From positions 3,535,501 through 3,599,500 of the forward strand of contig JAQMRL010000016.1 in the NCBI GenBank assembly GCA_035578175.1: a stretch of 64,000 bases of DNA, written 5' to 3'. The translations under genes were made by a program, and so were the position numbers. This DNA comes from Catonia carolina (Eukaryota > Arthropoda > Insecta > Hemiptera > Achilidae). Within the stretch, counting starts at the first letter, position 1, and each line of letters starts with the position of its first letter. Below are positions 21,042 through 31,877 of the stretch, one piece after another. The notes beneath the pieces were generated by a model. It did not search any database and was not told where the DNA came from. It worked only from the letters and a program-made list of their open reading frames with translations.

Positions 21042-21438
21042 GTTGTTGTTTAGGTGATCAGCCTGTTGGCTGGTTTGAACGTGTAGAGGTTTTACTAAGT
21101 AAAATGAGAATTGTGGTGGATTACCATTGCCACAACTCATTGAGTGGAAAAGTACACTTATCAGCATGCCAGGCCTTCTGAAAAGCCCACATTTTCTACT
21201 CTGCAAATGACACCTTCGCTTCATTCACCACAGGGTCTGGCTGTATAATAAAATCCATTCCTTTCAGAGGAGATAACTCTGATTAGTGTCTTTTACACCT
21301 CTACCTCTTATGTTCTTAAATTGTTCAGTCATTTAATTCGCTGACCATGTGATAAGAAACAGAACTTTTTATTTTAGCCCTGCAACGAACAGTTTGAGTG
21401 TAAATAATTTGACACTCCACCTGCCTGTTATGGGCAGA
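21042..21438 (-). mobile_element. SINE-A, full length, reverse
   Basis: The 11-bp duplication GTGAAGAATCT (21031-21041 and 21439-21449) flanks the copy. A short (TA)n run follows. Confidence 0.93.
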
Positions 21439-21478
21439 GTGAAGAATCTATATATATATATATATAAAATTCGATGTG

Positions 21479-21762
21479 TAGGTATCAGACGAACTAGTGT
21501 CCCATAGCCGAGCGAGTGAGAGGGAGATATGTGGCATAACTACGCATGCGCTCAGAGGTCTTTACCGTTATAATCCTAATCTGAAAACATACTACAGTCG
21601 TTGTCTTGCTTGTTAGTTTACTTCGTGCATAAACGCTTGCTCACAACGAGTAAAATTATACGACAATGTTATTGTAATGGCGCGTATGTCTTGTGCAAGT
21701 GAGAGCGTTATACATTCTCTCACTCCCACGGCTAGGGTACATTAGTTCATCTGAGTACTGTA
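21479..21762 (+). mobile_element. MITE L
   Basis: Same ends and interior as the copy at 15.2 kb, including the palindromic GTGAGAG-type subterminal parts. Confidence 0.75.
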
Positions 21763-22139
21763 TGTGTGAGTGTGTGTTCCCCTTTATCTCCAAAATTACT
21801 GAACCAATCTTCATGCTGTTTTTTTATGTTGTAAATATGATGCCGGTGCAGGTTTTAGGCTATTGAAACCCTTAAAAAGTTAGCCCTAAAAGGTTGAAAA
21901 TAATGTTTATATCCTACATTAAGGCTTTTATGAGGTTAGATAATCTGCTGCTTTTAAACCAGCTGATGTGATTCAAATAAAGATTTGTCATAAATAAAGT
22001 CATATGATTTAGCAAATAGTGAGGTGGTGCTAAGGATCAGCTGGTGACAACATCACATGATAATTTTATTCTATTTTATTATATTATAGATACGATTTTT
22101 TATTGTTGAGTATTTTATGAAAGTAAAGTTCCGTGTTTC
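21763..22139. other. No recognisable gene; repeat-like text
   Basis: It contains CTCCAAAATTACTGAACC, a kind of phrase common in insect interspersed repeats. I cannot assign it. Confidence 0.35.
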
Positions 22140-22440
22140 TTTAATTTGTTTTAATTTTCTTATGGCCTTCGGGCCAGCCCAGTCAGTCAGCTGGTAGTAA
22201 GTCGCTATTATTTGTTAAGTTACACCGGTTGGGCTAGTGACTTTGTATGGTGACCAGTTGACAGCCATCCATGAACAAACTCTACGGGGGGGGCCTGTTC
22301 AAACTCATGTCTAATCCACGTTAAAAAATTACAGAAAAAAACAGCGATCAAATATTGTGGTAGTTGTCAACAATGTACAGTTCCCGATAACAAATAAAAA
22401 GCTAAAAAAAGTCTTTTAATTGGTAAGTGATCAATTGCTT
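22140..22440 (+). mobile_element. Unclassified repeat P
   Basis: Homologous, inverted, to 40850-41085. Landmarks are CCCAGTCAGTCAGCTGG and CGCTATTATTTGTTAAGT. Compared with that copy there are several insertions, including a run of G at about 22287. Class unknown. Confidence 0.6.
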
Positions 22441-22586
22441 TGATCTTTTATTTTATTCAACGTAGATTTAAGTTTTTGATTTTGACAATTTTTTTGTAGA
22501 TTATTTTTTATAATAATAATTGTCTTTAAAGTATTGAGTTCATACTCAGTTGAAGTCTTGATGTATTGTGTCATACATCAAGGACC

Positions 22587-22924
22587 AACCCCACCGGGTT
22601 GGTCTAGAGGTAAAGTCGTCGCTAAAATAAGCTATTGAACGAACAGCTGATTTTAGGAGACGAAGGTTCCTGGTTCAAATCCTAGTAAAGGTAGTTACTT
22701 TTATACAGATTTGAATGCTAGACAGTGGTTACCGGTGTACTTTGATGATTGGGGTTCAATTAACCATACTCTCTCAGGAATGGTTGGCCTGAGTCTGTAC
22801 AAGACTACACCTCATTTACACGTCATACACTTCATCCTCATCTCATTGGGTCATGGGGTTGCTTATTGTTCTGAATTGAACAGATTGCAATATACACATA
22901 TTAGGAATTAAAAAAAAAAAAAAG
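22587..22924 (+). mobile_element. SINE-B, full length
   Basis: Complete head, body and A tail. The head has a small duplication (GAACGAACAGCTG). Flanking duplications are not clear. Confidence 0.92.
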
Positions 22925-22955
22925 ATTATTTTTTTGTTTTTTCCCATTTTCAATA

Positions 22956-23078
22956 ATGCCATCAAAAAAAAAACTAGGAAGTAAATCTTCAAAAAAACTT
23001 CAAAAAGCAAGAACTGCTGAAACGGAGGAACAACGAGAATCTCTCCTATTTTTCTGCTATTTTCTGCTACATATTTAA
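22956..23078 (+). CDS. Unrecognised 40-residue lysine-rich frame
   Basis: An ATG-started frame reads MPSKKKLGSKSSKKLQKART, then AETEEQRESL before turning hydrophobic and stopping. The first 30 residues recall the basic, charged start of some transposon-encoded helicase or DNA-binding proteins, but the match is too short to name. It follows a SINE-B tail directly and has no downstream continuation that I can find. It could equally be chance in A-rich DNA. Confidence 0.2.
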   Translation: MPSKKKLGSKSSKKLQKARTAETEEQRESLLFFCYFLLHI

Positions 23079-23525
23079 AAAAAAAGAAGTGATTACACCA
23101 TTTTTCGCGTGCAAAGCCGCGACGGTAAAGACGCGCATGCTAGTAATAAAATGAAAAGGACGAAAATTGAAACAACGTCGAATTAAGGCAAGTTAAGGCA
23201 AGAACGTAGTGGAACAGAAACATAGTTGAATTACATGACTAAATAATTATATTTTATTACAGTCAGCAGAATATCATCGTTATGCTAGGAGTCCTACTAC
23301 ATAACTCACTCTAGTCAGCACTTTAAAATAATATTATAATTCCGACTCCATTAGCATTTCTTTTTTAGGTTCAACAAACTAAAAATTGGCTTATAATTAT
23401 CAGGCACTACGATTTTAAATAGTTATTTTATTTATTATACATACATAGAGTGTTTCAGGAGGAACGAATAATATTTCAGGAACTGATTATACAGTGTTAA
23501 AAATAAGAAAAACAATTCATATGAA
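23079..23525. other. No recognisable feature
   Basis: AT-rich spacer without a repeat I recognise. Confidence 0.45.
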
Positions 23526-23590
23526 CAGTGGTGTAGATAACAGGGCATCAAGGGTGTCCAGACACCCCGAAATTTAAAAAAAGAAAAAAT
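23526..23590 (+). mobile_element. Possible hAT-like terminus
   Basis: CAGTGGTGTAG followed by GGGTGTCCAGACACCCC recalls the CAGTGGCGTAG starts of hAT-type elements. No partner end was identified; a SINE-E and family F follow. Confidence 0.3.
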
Positions 23591-23694
23591 TTATGTAAAG
23601 ATTAGCAAGGATTTCGTTAAACAGATTTTATTAAAAGCAGAAAATAAATAATAAATTCATTAATATTTATATAAATATTAATAATAATTTATGT

Positions 23695-23851
23695 ATTTTT
23701 TTATTATTTTTTTAAAGTCTCATCAACACTTGGTCATTAATGAATACAGTGGGTTTTGGAACATTGATTTGTGATTTGTTATTTATGTCCTAGCCGGGAA
23801 TTGAACCCGCGACCTCCGCGTGGTAAGCCAGCGCGCTACCACTGCAATATA
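23695..23851 (-). mobile_element. SINE-E, reverse
   Basis: A tRNA-like head with GGTAGCGCGCTGG and box B GGGTTCAATTCCC on the reverse strand, a 90-base body, and an A-rich tail (T-rich here). Confidence 0.8.
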
Positions 23852-23991
23852 TTTTTACTTTTCCTTGCCTATATGAATATATAGGAAGGAAAATATTGTT
23901 ATCATGTCGATTTTAAGAAATCGAGTTTTCACCGGATCTACACGTTTTCAGACCCCTGAACGCAAAAAAACATGTTTTTAGCGATTGGTCT

Positions 23992-24076
23992 GTGTGTGTG
24001 TGTGTGTGCGCGCGCGCGCGCGCGTGTGTGTGTGTGCGCGCGCGCGCGTGCGAGCGTGCGTGTGCGTGTGTGTGTG
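23992..24076 (+). repeat. Mixed GT/GC array of family F
   Basis: Alternating GT and GC blocks (purine-pyrimidine alternation throughout) at the fixed family F position; the only copy with long GC runs. Confidence 0.9.
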
Positions 24077-24439
24077 TCTACAAAATATCTCAAGAACGGA
24101 ACATCGCACGAACTTGAAACTTGAAACTTAAGTTACATACCACTACCGGACCCGACACGAACATTTTCATTGAAATCGATCAACCGGAAGTAGTAGTTTA
24201 TTCGTATAATTTTTCACTTTTTTCGATTTTCTCAAACACTGGTCCTACGATTTTTTAAAAAATCGCTTGGTTTACTGAATTTTTTATGCTCTACAAGATA
24301 GGGTAGGCGTCATGTTTCCTGAAATTCTTGGTGAGGCTGTTTTCACGTAAAAAAATTGTTTTTTTAAGATTGCGGCGTTAGTATGCATTTTAGCGCAAAA
24401 ATTTATGTAAGAAAACATGTAGAAAATTTGAAATCCTAC

Positions 24440-24551
24440 ATCTTTTATTTCAAACATTTTTTTGTATAACGCACAGTTTAGCGGTAATTAGCAATTTTTT
24501 ATTACATTTTTTTGTATAACGCACAGTTTAGCGGTAATTAGCAATTTTTTA
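24440..24551 (+). repeat. Tandem duplication inside family F
   Basis: The segment with TTTTTTTGTATAACGCACAG and GCGGTAATTAGCAATTTTTT occurs twice in a row; other family F copies have it once. Confidence 0.85.
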
Positions 24552-24900
24552 TTTTTCTGTCACGAAAACGTGTGAAAAATCTATTTTTTAAAGATTTCAG
24601 CCTTAGTATGCATTTTACGACAAAAGTGTATATAATCAAATTTATAGAATATTAAAAGATCTACAACTTTAATTAGTGCATTTTTCTCTGCAGAGCCTAG
24701 GTTAGCGTGAACGAGTGATTTTCCGTATTTTTAAGCCAAGCTGAGATTGATTTTCATTTTGCGTCTTCAACTCATGATTAAACTCAGGTTATGTTTTTTG
24801 AGGTTAGTTTTTTGTTTGTTTCTAATATTTTATTACTAATGTTAGGTTTATTGTTAATTATTTGCATTGGCAAGAGAAACTTGTGTGAGTGTTTCACACC

Positions 24901-25070
24901 TTATTATTATTTTTTTTTATTATTTTTTTAAAGTCGCATCAACACTTGGTCATTAATGACTACAATGGGTTATGGGACATTGATTTGTGGCTTGTTATTT
25001 ATGTCCTAGCCGGGAATTGAACCCGCGACCTCCACGTGGTAGACTAGCGCGCTACCACTACAATATATTT
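24901..25070 (-). mobile_element. SINE-E, reverse
   Basis: Same orientation as the copy at 23.7 kb and roughly 90% identical by eye, with box B GGGTTCAATTCCC intact. Confidence 0.8.
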
Positions 25071-25763
25071 TTATTTTAATAATGGAAATTTAAAAACAAC
25101 TTTTATTTTATAACTATTTTACAATTAACACAATTTAGATATATTTACTGTATGGAAATTAATTCAATAAATTAGCAAAAACAGGTAAACATCCCAAAGA
25201 GAAAAGTAAAAACTAACCAGAGAATAGTTATTTTAAAACTTGGAAAATATTTTGTAACATGTTATTTACTAAAAAAACAGCCCATTTAGAAAAAAAATGT
25301 CGGATTGAAGTCCAGAAATAATGGGTAGCGTAACTATTACAGAGGAAATAAAATAGACGGAAGGACTAAGAAAGACGTCGTGAAAAGTCGAAGCAATTTA
25401 AAAAACAGCACGTTTAGTATATTGAAATAATGGTTCGTTTTTATGTATAATATACAAAGTGAGTACAGATAAATGTTTTTTTTTGAAATAATTTTACTTG
25501 TTGTTTTTGTTTCGTTATGCAATGGCTAATGTTGGTAGCGTATATTTTCATGATGATTGCGGTTTTATAAGAGCAGCTGTGGTTTAGTAAGTTTCGGTTA
25601 CCGGCCGACCGGTCGGCGTGTCCCCGCTTCCACTTGCAACTAAACAGCTAGCTGGTAGCTGGTTGCTGTTCCTATAAAGTATAATGTTATACAGAAACGT
25701 TATTAAAAAATTGCAATTTCACCTGCGCCGCGCGCCGAGACAATTGCTAGTATCAGAGGGGTC
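25071..25763. other. No recognisable gene
   Basis: AT-rich to about 25560, then a GC-richer stretch with the palindrome CCGACCGGTCGG and several GCTGGT units. I cannot assign it. Confidence 0.4.
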
Positions 25764-26581
25764 ACATGTATTTAGCGATTGGTCTGTGTGTGTGTGTGTG
25801 AACCGAATATCTCAAGAACGGAACATCGTACGAACTTGAAACTTGAAACTTAAATTACATACCACTACCGGGACCCGACACAAACATTTCCATCAAAATC
25901 GGTCAACCGGAAGTAGTAGTTTATTCGTGTAATTTTTCACTTTTTTGCAATTTTCTCAAAAAATGGTCGTACGACTTTTTTAAAAATCGCCTGGTTTACT
26001 AAATTTTTTATGCTCTCCAAGGTAGGGTAGGCGCTATGTTTGCTGAAATTCTTGGTGAGGCTGTTTTCACGTAAAAAATTGTTTTTTTAAGATTACGGCT
26101 TTAATATGAATTTTAGCGCAAAATTTTATACAATAAAAGTTGTAAAAATTTAAAAATTCTACAACATTTATTTCAAACATTTGTTTGTATAACGCTTAGT
26201 TTAGTAGTAATTAGTGATTTTCTGTTTTCATAAAAATCTGTATAAATGGATTTATAAGAATTTCGGCTTAGTATGCATTTAGCGACAAAAGTTTATATAA
26301 TCAAATTTATAGAAAATTAAAAGATCTACAACTTTTATTTAAAGAATTTTTTTCTACAGAGCCTAGTGTAGCGTAAAAGAGTGATTTTTTGTATTATTAA
26401 TCCAAACTGATGTTGATTTCCATTTTGCATCATTCACACATGATTAAAATTAGATTATAGTTTTTGAGATTAATTTCTTTGGTTATTTCTTTAATGTTTT
26501 ATTACTAATTATAGGTTATATTGTTCATTATTTGCATTGGCAAGAGAAAGTTGTGTGAATGTTTCACACCAGATTTTTTTG
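25764..26581 (+). mobile_element. Family F, 5' truncated
   Basis: Starts near ACATGTATTTAGCGATTGG, keeps a short GT run, and ends with the hairpin and CAGATTTTTTT. Confidence 0.85.
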
Positions 26582-26597
26582 TAATGTGTAATATAAT

Positions 26598-27001
26598 AAT
26601 TGTTTGGTGTTTTTGTGATCAGCCTGTAGGCTGGTTTGAACCTGTAGAGATTTTACTAAGTAACACGAGGAGTGAGGTGGTTTACCATTGCCACAAATCA
26701 CTGATAATAAGAAAAGTATGCTTTTCAGCTTGCTGAGCCCTCTGAAAAGCACATATTTTCCACTTTCCAAATGACACCTTCACTTCATTCACCACAGGGT
26801 CCAACTGTATAATGAAATTCATTACTTTCAGAGGAGATAACTCTGATTAGTGTCTTTTACACCTCTACTTCTTCTGTTCTTAAATGATTCACTCATTTAA
26901 TTGGTTGACCATGTGATAAGAAACAGAACTATTTATTTTAGTCCTGCAACAAACAGATTGAGTGTAAACAATTTGACACTCCACCTGTGTGTTATGGGCA
27001 G
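26598..27001 (-). mobile_element. SINE-A, full length, reverse
   Basis: Flanked by GTAATATAAT on both sides (26588-26597 and 27002-27011), immediately after a family F end. Confidence 0.9.
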
Positions 27002-27011
27002 GTAATATAAT

Positions 27012-27389
27012 TATATGGGAGTAAATAAATAATAATTATTATTAATATTGATAGCGTACGAGAATGTGAAACGAAACAAAAGTATTGAAACATCCAAGAG
27101 CAATATTTAATTTGCAATGTCTGCAAATAATAAGTTATTGCAATAATTTTACAGGCGACAGTAGTTATAAATATTACAATATTGTAAGGTAAGCCATTCA
27201 TTCCTACCCTAGAAGCTGACTGAGTAAACTAACAATTATTAATTAAATTAGTTATTATTCACGTGCTAGCCTATCCAATAACTACACGTGCAATTCGCGT
27301 GGGAAAATTATTTAAAAGTGTTAGTTGCAAGCCTTGTATTCGGCTTGTTCTGTTTAAAATTTTTCTCATACGATGCATTCATGCAAAGT
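27012..27389. other. No recognisable feature
   Basis: AT-rich spacer between two SINE-A copies. Confidence 0.5.
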
Positions 27390-27401
27390 AATGTTATGTC
27401 C

Positions 27402-27798
27402 TGCCCATAACAGACAGGTGGAGTGTCAAATTATTTACACCCCATCTGTTAGTTGCAGGGCTAAAATAAATAGTTCTGTTTCTTATCACATGATCAGCCA
27501 ATTAAATGACTGAATCATTTAAGAACAGAAGAGGTAGAGGTGTAAAAGACACTAATCAGAGTTATCTCCTCTGAAAGTAATGAATTTCATTATACAGCCA
27601 GACCCTGTGGTGAATGAAGTGAATGTGTCATTTGCAGAGTGGAAAATATGTGCTTTTCAGAGGGCCTGGCATGCTGATAAGTGTACTTTTCCAATCAGTG
27701 AGGAAGGCAATGGTAAACCACCTCACTCCTCGTTTTACTCAGTAAAACCTCTAGAGGTTCAAACCAGCTTTTCGGCTGATGACCTAAACAACAACAAC
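27402..27798 (+). mobile_element. SINE-A, full length, forward
   Basis: Starts TGCCCATAACAG and ends in (AAC)n. AATGTTATGT is duplicated on both sides. It keeps the open frame MNFIIQPDPVVNEV... described in Part 2. Confidence 0.95.
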
Positions 27799-27828
27799 AA
27801 TGTTATGTTAGATTGGTAACTGCTTTTG

Positions 27829-27890
27829 GCCTGTAACAGACATGTGGAGTGTTAAATTAAGTACACTCGATCTGTTGGTTCCAGAGCTAA
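27829..27890 (+). mobile_element. SINE-A 5' fragment, diverged
   Basis: Only the first 60 bases, in an older variant (GTAACAGACATGTGGAGTG), followed by an A run and a family F end. Confidence 0.6.
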
Positions 27891-27896
27891 AAAAAA

Positions 27897-29014
27897 AATA
27901 TCTGGTGTGAAACACTCACACAACTTTCTCTTGCCAATGCAAATAATGAACAATATAACCTAATCCTGTATTAGTAATAAAACATTAAAAATCTGGTGTG
28001 AAACACTCACACAACTTTCTCTTGCCAATGCAAATAATGAACAATATAACCTAATCCTGTATTAGTAATAAAACATTAAAAATTTGGTGTGAAACACTCA
28101 CATAACTTTCTCTTGCCAATGCAAATAATGCACAATATAACCTAATACTGTATTAGTAGTAAAACATTAGAAATAAACAAGAAACTAACCTCAATAAACA
28201 TAACCTAATTTCATCATGAGTGAGAACGCAAAATTGACCTCAGTTTGGCTTAAAAATACGTAAAATCACTCTTACACGCTAAACTAGGCTCTGTAGAGAA
28301 ATATGCTCTAAGTAAACGTTGTAGATCTTTTAATTTCCTATAAATTTTATTATATACACTTTTGTCGTAAAATGCATACTAAGGCCGAAATCTTAAAAAA
28401 ATCGATTTTTCACACGTTTTCGTGAGAATAAAAAACAGAAAATCACGAATTACCGCTAAACTAAGCGTTTTACAAAAAAATGTTTTAAATAAAAGGTGTA
28501 GGATTTTAAATTCTCTACAACTTTTATTATATACATTTTTTTCGCTGAAATGCATATTAAAACCACAATCTTAAAAAAAACAAATTTTTACGTGAAAATA
28601 GCCTGACCAAAAATTTCAGCAAACATGGCGCCTACCCTATCTTGTAGAGCATAAAAAAATTTAGTAAATGAGGCGATTTAAAAAAAAAATGTACGACCAG
28701 TTTTTGAGAAAATCACAAAAAAGTGAAAAATTATAGTCTACGAATAAACGATTACTTCCGGTTGACCGATTTTGATGAAAATGTTCGTTTCGGGTCTGGT
28801 AGTGATATGTAACATAAGTTTCAAGTTTCAAGTTCGTACGATGTTCTGTTTTTGAGATATTTTGTACACACACACACACCAATCGCTAAAAACATGTTTT
28901 TTTTGGGTTCAGGATGTCTGAAAACGTGCAGATCCGGTGAAAACTCGATTTCGAAAATCGACATGAAAACAATACTTTCCTTCCTATTATATTTATATAG
29001 GCAAGAGAAAGTAA
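27897..29014 (-). mobile_element. Family F, full length, reverse, with triplicated 3' end
   Basis: The hairpin end is present three times in tandem (27900-28160) before the normal body. The CA tract is very short here and the 5' subterminal GGCAAGAGAAAGTAA is at the right. Confidence 0.92.
27900..28165 (-). repeat. 91-bp tandem repeat of the family F 3' terminus, three units
   Basis: Units start at 27900, 27991 and 28082. Each contains GTGTGAAACACTCACA, the subterminal motif CTTTCTCTTGCC and TATTAGTA-TAAAACATTA. Units 1 and 2 are almost identical. Confidence 0.95.
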
Positions 29015-29160
29015 AAATGTCAGTAGCTAAACACACCCGACAACTATTCGTGTGTAAAGTTTTATTTTCCCTATCTTTTATAAATCCTTTGCAAAGTGTA
29101 CCTAAAAATATCAAATTTAACATTGGTGGAATACAAAGTAATGTCTCCCCTTAATTCAAT
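29015..29160 (+). mobile_element. Repeat O fragment
   Basis: Matches the right end of O at 35.2-35.3 kb (TCAGTAGCT, GTGTACCTAAAAATA, TTTAACATTGG). Family F abuts it on the left. Confidence 0.6.
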
Positions 29161-29461
29161 TGGTAAAGGTACCGCGAACAAATAAAAACGTTGTCCACCA
29201 CTTGGCCTCAAAATCAAACAACACCTATAAATAATTCAGCACGAATACACTGTATAAATTATTATAGTTATTTATTACCATCATCATCCTATTCGATTAT
29301 GTAAAGTATAAAACTTATTAGACGTTGTAAAAATACTTAATACAATATTTACTCAAGGACGACAACTAAATTAAAAATAACAAGGCGAAATACTTTTCAA
29401 GTTATCGAAAAATTTTTAATAAATATACATTTAATTTTATTCTTCATTTTATACTTTTTTA
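29161..29461. other. No recognisable feature
   Basis: AT-rich spacer. Confidence 0.5.
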
Positions 29462-29866
29462 TGCCCATAACAGACAGGTGGAGTGTAAAATTATTTACAC
29501 TTAATCTGTTTGTTTCAGGGCTAAAATAAATAGTACTGTTTCTTATCACATGGTCAGCCAATTAAATGACTGAATCATTTAATAAGAGAAGAGGTAGAGG
29601 TGTACTGTGGACACTAATCAGAGTTTTCTCCTCTGAAAGTAATGAATTTCATTATACAGTTGGACCGTGTGGTGAATGAAGTGAAGGTGTCATTTAAAGA
29701 GTGGAAAATATCTGCTTCTCAGAGGGCCTCGCATGCTGATAAGCGGTTTTTTCCACTCAGTGAGTTGTGGCATTGGTGAACCACCTCACTCCTTGTTTTA
29801 CTTAGTAAAACCTCTACAGGTTCAAACCAGCCTACTACAGGGTGATCACCTAAACAACACAACAAC
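29462..29866 (+). mobile_element. SINE-A, full length, forward
   Basis: Complete copy with (AAC)n tail. Both flanks contain an approximate ATACTTTTTTAT-type duplication. Confidence 0.9.
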
Positions 29867-30118
29867 ATATTTTTTTTATTTTATTTTGTTTATTTTTTTT
29901 TTATTCCTAATATGTTGTGTACGTTGCAATCTGTTTAATTGAGAACAATAAGCAACCCGATGACCCAGTGAGATGAGGATGATGTGTATGACGTGTCAAT
30001 GAGACTGTGTAGTCTTCTACAGACACACACACACTCACAGAGTATGGTTAATTGAAACCTAACCGCAAAATACACCAATAACCACTATCTAGTATTCAAA
30101 TTCGAATAAACGTAACTA

Positions 30119-30512
30119 AAGTTCAGCCGTCCTTAGTTTGCTCCTACTGTCAACAAAAAAAGCCACCTACTACAGGGTGAACGCTAGAGTCCACGACTTT
30201 ATGGATGTCGTATTCATATTAAGTTAACTATGTTTTAAATTATAAGTACTTAACGTACTTAAAACGTCAGTCATGATATGATGTAGGCCTAACAATTTCA
30301 TTTAGAAAAATACTTTTAAAAGTATTTTGTATTTAAATACTTTTAAAAGTATTTTATATTTAAATACTTTTAAAAGTATTTTGTATTTTAATACTTTTAA
30401 AAGTATTTTGTTGTTACTTTTTAATCAGCTTGTATTCATTTTTATATAATGCGCATGCTCAGTAACGTTATTATTTGTTTACATTAGGAGCAAACTAAGA
30501 AAGACTGGGCTT
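30119..30512 (+). mobile_element. TIR element M (non-autonomous)
   Basis: Inverted ends AAGTTCAGCCGTCCTTAG and, inward from the right, AAGCCCAGTCTTTCTTAG, both continuing TTTGCTCCTA. TA lies on both sides (30117-30118, 30513-30514), and the SINE-B host confirms a single TA before insertion. No ORF. A second, inverted copy is at 45404-45718. Confidence 0.75.
30308..30412 (+). repeat. Minisatellite of a palindromic unit, four copies
   Basis: The unit AAATACTTTTAAAAGTATTT recurs four times with a period of 26-28 bases. The other copy of element M has it once. Confidence 0.93.
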
Positions 30513-31044
30513 TACTTTTACTTTAATTTGAACCAAGAACCTTTGTTTCCGAAAATCAGCTGATTTGGGGCGACGATTTTTGGAAGAAGAGGACTGACTA
30601 GGCACTCACTTGGCGTATTCAAGGGAAACTGTACAAAAACCATAATTAATTTCAAAAAAATATCTCATTTTCTTAACGAAATTTTCACTTTTACGAGTCA
30701 TTGGTAGAGGACAGATGTCCCCAAAGAGCATTCCTTTTTCAATCAAAATCAAAAAGTTAAAGGAGAAGAGATTACCCTCAGGAAAACAGGGATACATGGC
30801 GTCAAAGAGAAAGGAATCTTAGGCAGAGTTATTAGGTTTGAACCTCTAAAGGCTTTACAAAGTAAAACGAGGAATGAGGTGGTTTACCATTGCCACAACT
30901 CACTCAGTGGAAAAGTATGCTTATCAGGATGCCGGGCCCTCTGAAAAGCATCGACTTTCCATCCTGCAAATGAAACTTTCACTTCATTCACCACAGGGTT
31001 TGGCTGTATAATGATGAAATTTATAACTCTGAGAGGAGATAACT

Positions 31045-31723
31045 TCTTCTTCTTCTTCTTCTGGCTTTCAAGGATTAGGCATCTCTGCCTGTTCCAAACC
31101 TCTCAAATCTGCCCATCTCTTTCTCGGGCGTCCTCGTTCTCTCCTGCCCTCCGGCTTATAACCCAGTGCCTGCTTAGGTATCTTATCCTCCCGCATTCTT
31201 TTTACATGCTCTAACCACTGCATTATTTTCTGGGATACCTTGTTGATTATAGAGAAGATGTTGAGTTCTTTCCTTATCTCGGTATTCCTGTAACGATCTT
31301 CTCTACTACACCCATATGTATGTCGAAGAAATTTCATTTCAGATGCTTGCAATCTACTCTCCTCTTGCTTTGATAGCATCCAAGTTTCACTGCCATAGAG
31401 TAGAGTTGGCACTGCTAATGTTTTATAAAATCTCAACCTCGTGTTTTTGCTGGTGCTATTTTTTAAAGTGCGATGGAAAGTTCTGTATATTTGCTGAAAT
31501 CGGTGCATCTTATTGTAAGCATCTTTATCCTGTTAGTATGTAATATAGCAACCTAGATACTGAAAGTGGGAAATCTGTTCTAAAATATTATTATCTATAA
31601 CAATTTTACTTCTGACTGGCTTCTTCCCCCTAAATGCCATTACCTTTCTCTTCTTCGTCGAAACTGTCAACTTATATTCTTTGCAGAGTTTGTTCAGCAT
31701 GAAAAGTGCTCTCTGTAGGTCAT
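31045..31723 (-). mobile_element. Rt non-LTR retrotransposon, 5' truncated
   Basis: Flanked by AGAGGAGATAACT (31032-31044 and 31724-31736), with a (GAA)n tail at the left. The 3' UTR shares GCCTAATCC with the Rt copy at 3.2 kb, so the two belong to related families. Confidence 0.9.
31068..31722 (-). pseudogene. Non-LTR reverse transcriptase, last third (Rt), frameshifted
   Basis: Two frames adjoin near 31520. The upstream one contains LNKLCKEYKLTVSTKKRK, the helix after the catalytic site, and ISHFQYLGCYI, the start of the thumb. The downstream one has LRFYKTLAVPTLLYGSETW, a W-EHVKRM segment and GRPRKRW shortly before the stop. In full-length relatives this is the C-terminal half of ORF2, which copies element RNA at the target. 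The catalytic aspartates and endonuclease are missing, and a frameshift breaks what remains. Confidence 0.85.
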
Positions 31724-31877
31724 AGAGGAGATAACTGTGACTAATATTAGAGTGTTTTACACGTGTACCTCTTTTGTTTTTAAATGCTTCAGTCATGTAA
31801 TTGGGTGACCACATGATAAGAAACACAACTGTTTGTTTGTAGCCTTGGAGCTAGTAGATCGAGTGCAAATAATTATA

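Larger units (their letters stand above)
23852..24900 (+). mobile_element. Family F, forward
   Basis: Nearly complete: 5' palindromic end, GT/GC array at about 23992-24076, body, hairpin. It stops at CACACC without the usual AGATTTTT, where a second SINE-E begins. A 55-base segment near 24440-24550 is tandemly duplicated. Confidence 0.88.
29873..30575 (-). mobile_element. SINE-B, reverse, split by MITE M
   Basis: Body at 29873-30118, head at 30513-30575. The 394-base interruption carries its own inverted ends and a duplicated TA. Confidence 0.85.

Noticed and set aside
27900..28165. CRISPR-like array (three direct repeats)
   Set aside because: The repeats are 91 bp, have no spacers, and are the termini of a eukaryotic transposon.
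29835..30180. Shared CCTACTACAGGGTGA in a SINE-A and in element M
   Set aside because: A 15-base match between unrelated elements without flanking similarity; too short to interpret.
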